Shown here in pieces: positions 7,184 through 8,699 of a stretch of DNA of 8,699 bases. Every line of letters begins with the position of its first letter. Within the stretch, counting starts at the first letter, position 1. Below the pieces are notes generated by a model. The model ran no database searches. It saw only the letters and a list, made by a program, of their open reading frames with translations, and was not told the DNA's origin. The translations under genes were made by a program, and so were the position numbers. The stretch comes from Cryomorphaceae bacterium (GTDB lineage Bacteria > Bacteroidota > Bacteroidia > Flavobacteriales > Schleiferiaceae): NCBI GenBank assembly GCA_003507115.1, contig DNWN01000111.1, positions 1 to 8,699 of the forward strand, written 5' to 3'.

Positions 7184-7192
7184 TTCTCCGAT

Positions 7193-7921
7193 ATGGCATC
7201 GCAACCCGCCCGTTTGAGCGTCAACATTAATAAAATAGCCACCCTGCGCAATGCACGGGGAGGGAATGTGCCCAATGTGCTCGAAGCGGCCATTCGGATT
7301 CAAGAATTCGGTGCCCAAGGCATCACGATTCATCCGCGTCCCGATGAACGCCACATTCGCTATGCCGATGCCCGCGCATTGCGCAAGGTGGTGCATACGG
7401 AGTACAATATAGAAGGCTATCCGGACCGTCGCTTTATCGATTTGGTCTTGGAATGCCGCCCAGAGCAAGTCACCTTGGTCCCGGATGGCCCGGACGTGCT
7501 CACGAGTAACGCTGGCTGGGATACGGTGCGTGATGGGGACCTTCTTCGCCCGATTTTGGCGGAATTTCGTCAAGCCGGGATTCGAACCTCCGTCTTTATG
7601 GAATGCCAAGAGGACCGAATCCGCGCCGCGGCAGACCTCGGGGCAGACCGCATCGAGTTGTACACGGAGAGCTATGCCGTCGGATACACCTCCGACCCCA
7701 TGTCGGCCGTTGCCCCCTATGTGAACGCAGCCCAATGGGCCAAATCTGTGGGGCTAGGCGTCAATGCAGGCCATGATTTGAGTTCGGAGAACCTGCAGTT
7801 TTTTGCCCAGCACATGCCCGACCTCGATGAGGTGAGCATCGGCCACGCGCTGATTTCCGAGGCCTTGTACCTCGGACTCGAGAACACGGTACAACGCTAC
7901 CGTCATTTATTGGAACGCTGA
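7193..7921 (+). CDS. pdxJ: Pyridoxine 5'-phosphate synthase PdxJ
   Basis: PdxJ condenses 1-deoxy-D-xylulose 5-phosphate with 3-amino-2-oxopropyl phosphate to make pyridoxine 5'-phosphate, the last ring-forming step of the DXP-dependent vitamin B6 pathway. It is a cytoplasmic TIM-barrel. From the ATG at 7193 the protein has 242 residues, close to the 243 of E. coli. Motifs: [18 protein letters not shown] (7-24), [10 protein letters not shown] (47-56) with His47, Arg49 and His54, NIEGYP (72-77) with the probable catalytic Glu74, [16 protein letters not shown] (95-110), RIELYTESY (153-161), [10 protein letters not shown] (191-200) with His194, and [10 protein letters not shown] (215-224). An in-frame ATG at 7163 would add ten residues ([10 protein letters not shown]) that do not look like family sequence; it cannot be excluded. 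The gene diverges from the CBS-protein gene and its stop overlaps the next start (TGATG). Confidence 0.96.
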   Translation: MASQPARLSVNINKIATLRNARGGNVPNVLEAAIRIQEFGAQGITIHPRPDERHIRYADARALRKVVHTEYNIEGYPDRRFIDLVLECRPEQVTLVPDGPDVLTSNAGWDTVRDGDLLRPILAEFRQAGIRTSVFMECQEDRIRAAADLGADRIELYTESYAVGYTSDPMSAVAPYVNAAQWAKSVGLGVNAGHDLSSENLQFFAQHMPDLDEVSIGHALISEALYLGLENTVQRYRHLLER

Positions 7922-8699
7922 TGGCCGTTCTTCCTCTCGCCAGTAAAATCATGGGCAACGGGGGTGAACCCTTGGTTGTGCTGCATGGCTTATTTGGCAT
8001 GGGGGACAACTGGGCCTCGCATGCCCGAACCTGGGGTGATCACGGCATGGATGTCCACCTGGTGGACCAACGTAACCACGGCCGATCCCCGCATGCCGGC
8101 TCCCATACCTATGCCGACATGGTGGAGGATGTACGCGCCTATGCCTTAGAGCATTTTGGGGAGCGGCCCGTGCGGTGGCTTGGACATAGCATGGGCGGAA
8201 AAACGGCGATGGCCTTGGCTTGCCGCTATCCGGAACTCGTTGAACGATTGATTATCGTGGATATCGGACCCAAAGCCTACCCTTCGCACCACCAATCCGT
8301 TGTGGACGCCATGCATCAGTTGGACTTTACCACCTTGAAAAGCCGCACCGAAGCGGACCGCGCGCTGGAGTCGGCCATGCCCGATTGGGGGATGCGCCAA
8401 TTTTTACTGAAAAATCTGGAATGGAAGCCCGAGGGAAACCTAGGGTGGAAATTCAATCTGCCCGTCCTTGAAGGTCAAATGGGCCGAATAGGCCAGCCCT
8501 TGGCCGCCGAAGACCGTTTCATTGGCTCGACCCTATTCGTTCGGGGCGAACGCAGTGGATACATTTTGGATGAAGATTGGAGCGGCATCATGGACCATTT
8601 CCCCCTGGCTCGGTTGGAATCCGTCCCCGATGCGGGCCATTGGGTGCATGCGGAGCAACCGCAGCCCTTTCAAGACGCGGTTTTGCCATTTTTGTTGGA
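7921..8699 (+). CDS. Alpha/beta-fold hydrolase, YbfF-like (C-terminus cut by right edge)
   Basis: An alpha/beta hydrolase of the esterase type related to E. coli YbfF; the substrate is unknown. The frame is open from the ATG at 7921 to the edge, 259 codons. Motifs: LVVLHGLFGMGDNW (18-31), where HGLFG forms the oxyanion loop; DQRNHGRSPH (49-58); WLGHSMGGKTAM (86-97), the nucleophile elbow with Ser90; IIVDIGPKAYP (111-121), whose Asp114 is the likely acid residue by analogy with YbfF; and DAGHWVHAEQP (237-247), which supplies His240. The triad is therefore complete. The family is typically about 255-260 residues and the sequence already shows the last helix (PFQDAVLPFLL), so only a few residues are probably missing. 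It shares one base with the pdxJ stop (TGATG), implying co-translation. No link to vitamin B6 chemistry is visible; the pairing may just be shared expression. Confidence 0.9.
   Translation, partial: MAVLPLASKIMGNGGEPLVVLHGLFGMGDNWASHARTWGDHGMDVHLVDQRNHGRSPHAGSHTYADMVEDVRAYALEHFGERPVRWLGHSMGGKTAMALACRYPELVERLIIVDIGPKAYPSHHQSVVDAMHQLDFTTLKSRTEADRALESAMPDWGMRQFLLKNLEWKPEGNLGWKFNLPVLEGQMGRIGQPLAAEDRFIGSTLFVRGERSGYILDEDWSGIMDHFPLARLESVPDAGHWVHAEQPQPFQDAVLPFLL

Larger units (their letters stand above)
7145..7192. promoter_or_regulatory. Divergent intergenic region between the CBS gene and pdxJ
   Basis: These 48 bases separate the starts of two transcription units pointing apart, so promoters for both must lie here or overlap the 5' ends of the genes. 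No Shine-Dalgarno sequence precedes either start at a usable distance, as is usual in Bacteroidota. If pdxJ started at the alternative ATG at 7163, the gap would shrink to 18 bases. The region's role is inferred from gene orientation. Confidence 0.6.

Noticed and set aside
7163..7192. Upstream in-frame ATG for pdxJ
   Set aside because: The ten added residues do not resemble the PdxJ N-terminus, and they would leave only 18 bases between divergent genes. Retained only as an alternative.
7154..7735. Open frame of 193 codons on the minus strand, antisense to pdxJ
   Set aside because: It mirrors a well-supported PdxJ with all its catalytic motifs. Its translation has no recognisable domain, and open antisense frames are common at this GC content.
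1..8699. Defence system, prophage, insertion sequence, CRISPR array, tRNA or rRNA
   Set aside because: Every stretch is accounted for by housekeeping genes. I saw no transposase, integrase, phage or repeat-spacer pattern, no tRNA-like cloverleaf, and no gene with clearly foreign base composition.

Overview
The window looks like chromosomal core DNA from a Bacteroidota bacterium with fairly high GC, probably a marine or freshwater Flavobacteriales-type lineage. Three things suggest this: the gene order, which is a cluster I recognise from this phylum; a DUF6089-type outer-membrane protein and tandem OmpH/Skp genes, both typical of it; and the near absence of Shine-Dalgarno sequences before starts, with TAnnTTYG-type promoter candidates instead. 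Genus and species cannot be read from the sequence.

Minus strand, transcribed from about 7144 down to 1: a compact run of eight genes. They are a degenerate CBS-domain/ACT-like protein, NAD kinase (nadK), a DUF6089-family beta-barrel protein, undecaprenyl diphosphate synthase (uppS), the outer-membrane insertase BamA (bamA), two consecutive OmpH/Skp periplasmic chaperones of 168 residues each, and glutamate racemase (murI), which runs off the left edge. Junctions are stop/start overlaps (TAATG, TGATG, ATGA) or gaps of 2 to 35 bases, so this is very probably one operon with translational coupling. Most of it serves the envelope: UppS makes the lipid carrier for peptidoglycan and glycan export, MurI makes D-glutamate for peptidoglycan, OmpH/Skp escort unfolded outer-membrane proteins, and BamA inserts them.

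Plus strand, from 7193 to the right edge: pdxJ (pyridoxine 5'-phosphate synthase) and an overlapping alpha/beta hydrolase gene that is cut, probably only a few codons before its end. The two transcription units diverge from a 48-base region (7145-7192) that must hold the promoters or overlap them.

No intergenic stretch exceeds about 50 bases. I see no mobile element, CRISPR array, RNA gene, tandem repeat or convincing terminator. I found no new biological system. The least understood parts are the DUF6089 protein inside the envelope operon, the degenerate CBS/ACT-like protein beside nadK, and the role of the paired chaperones.
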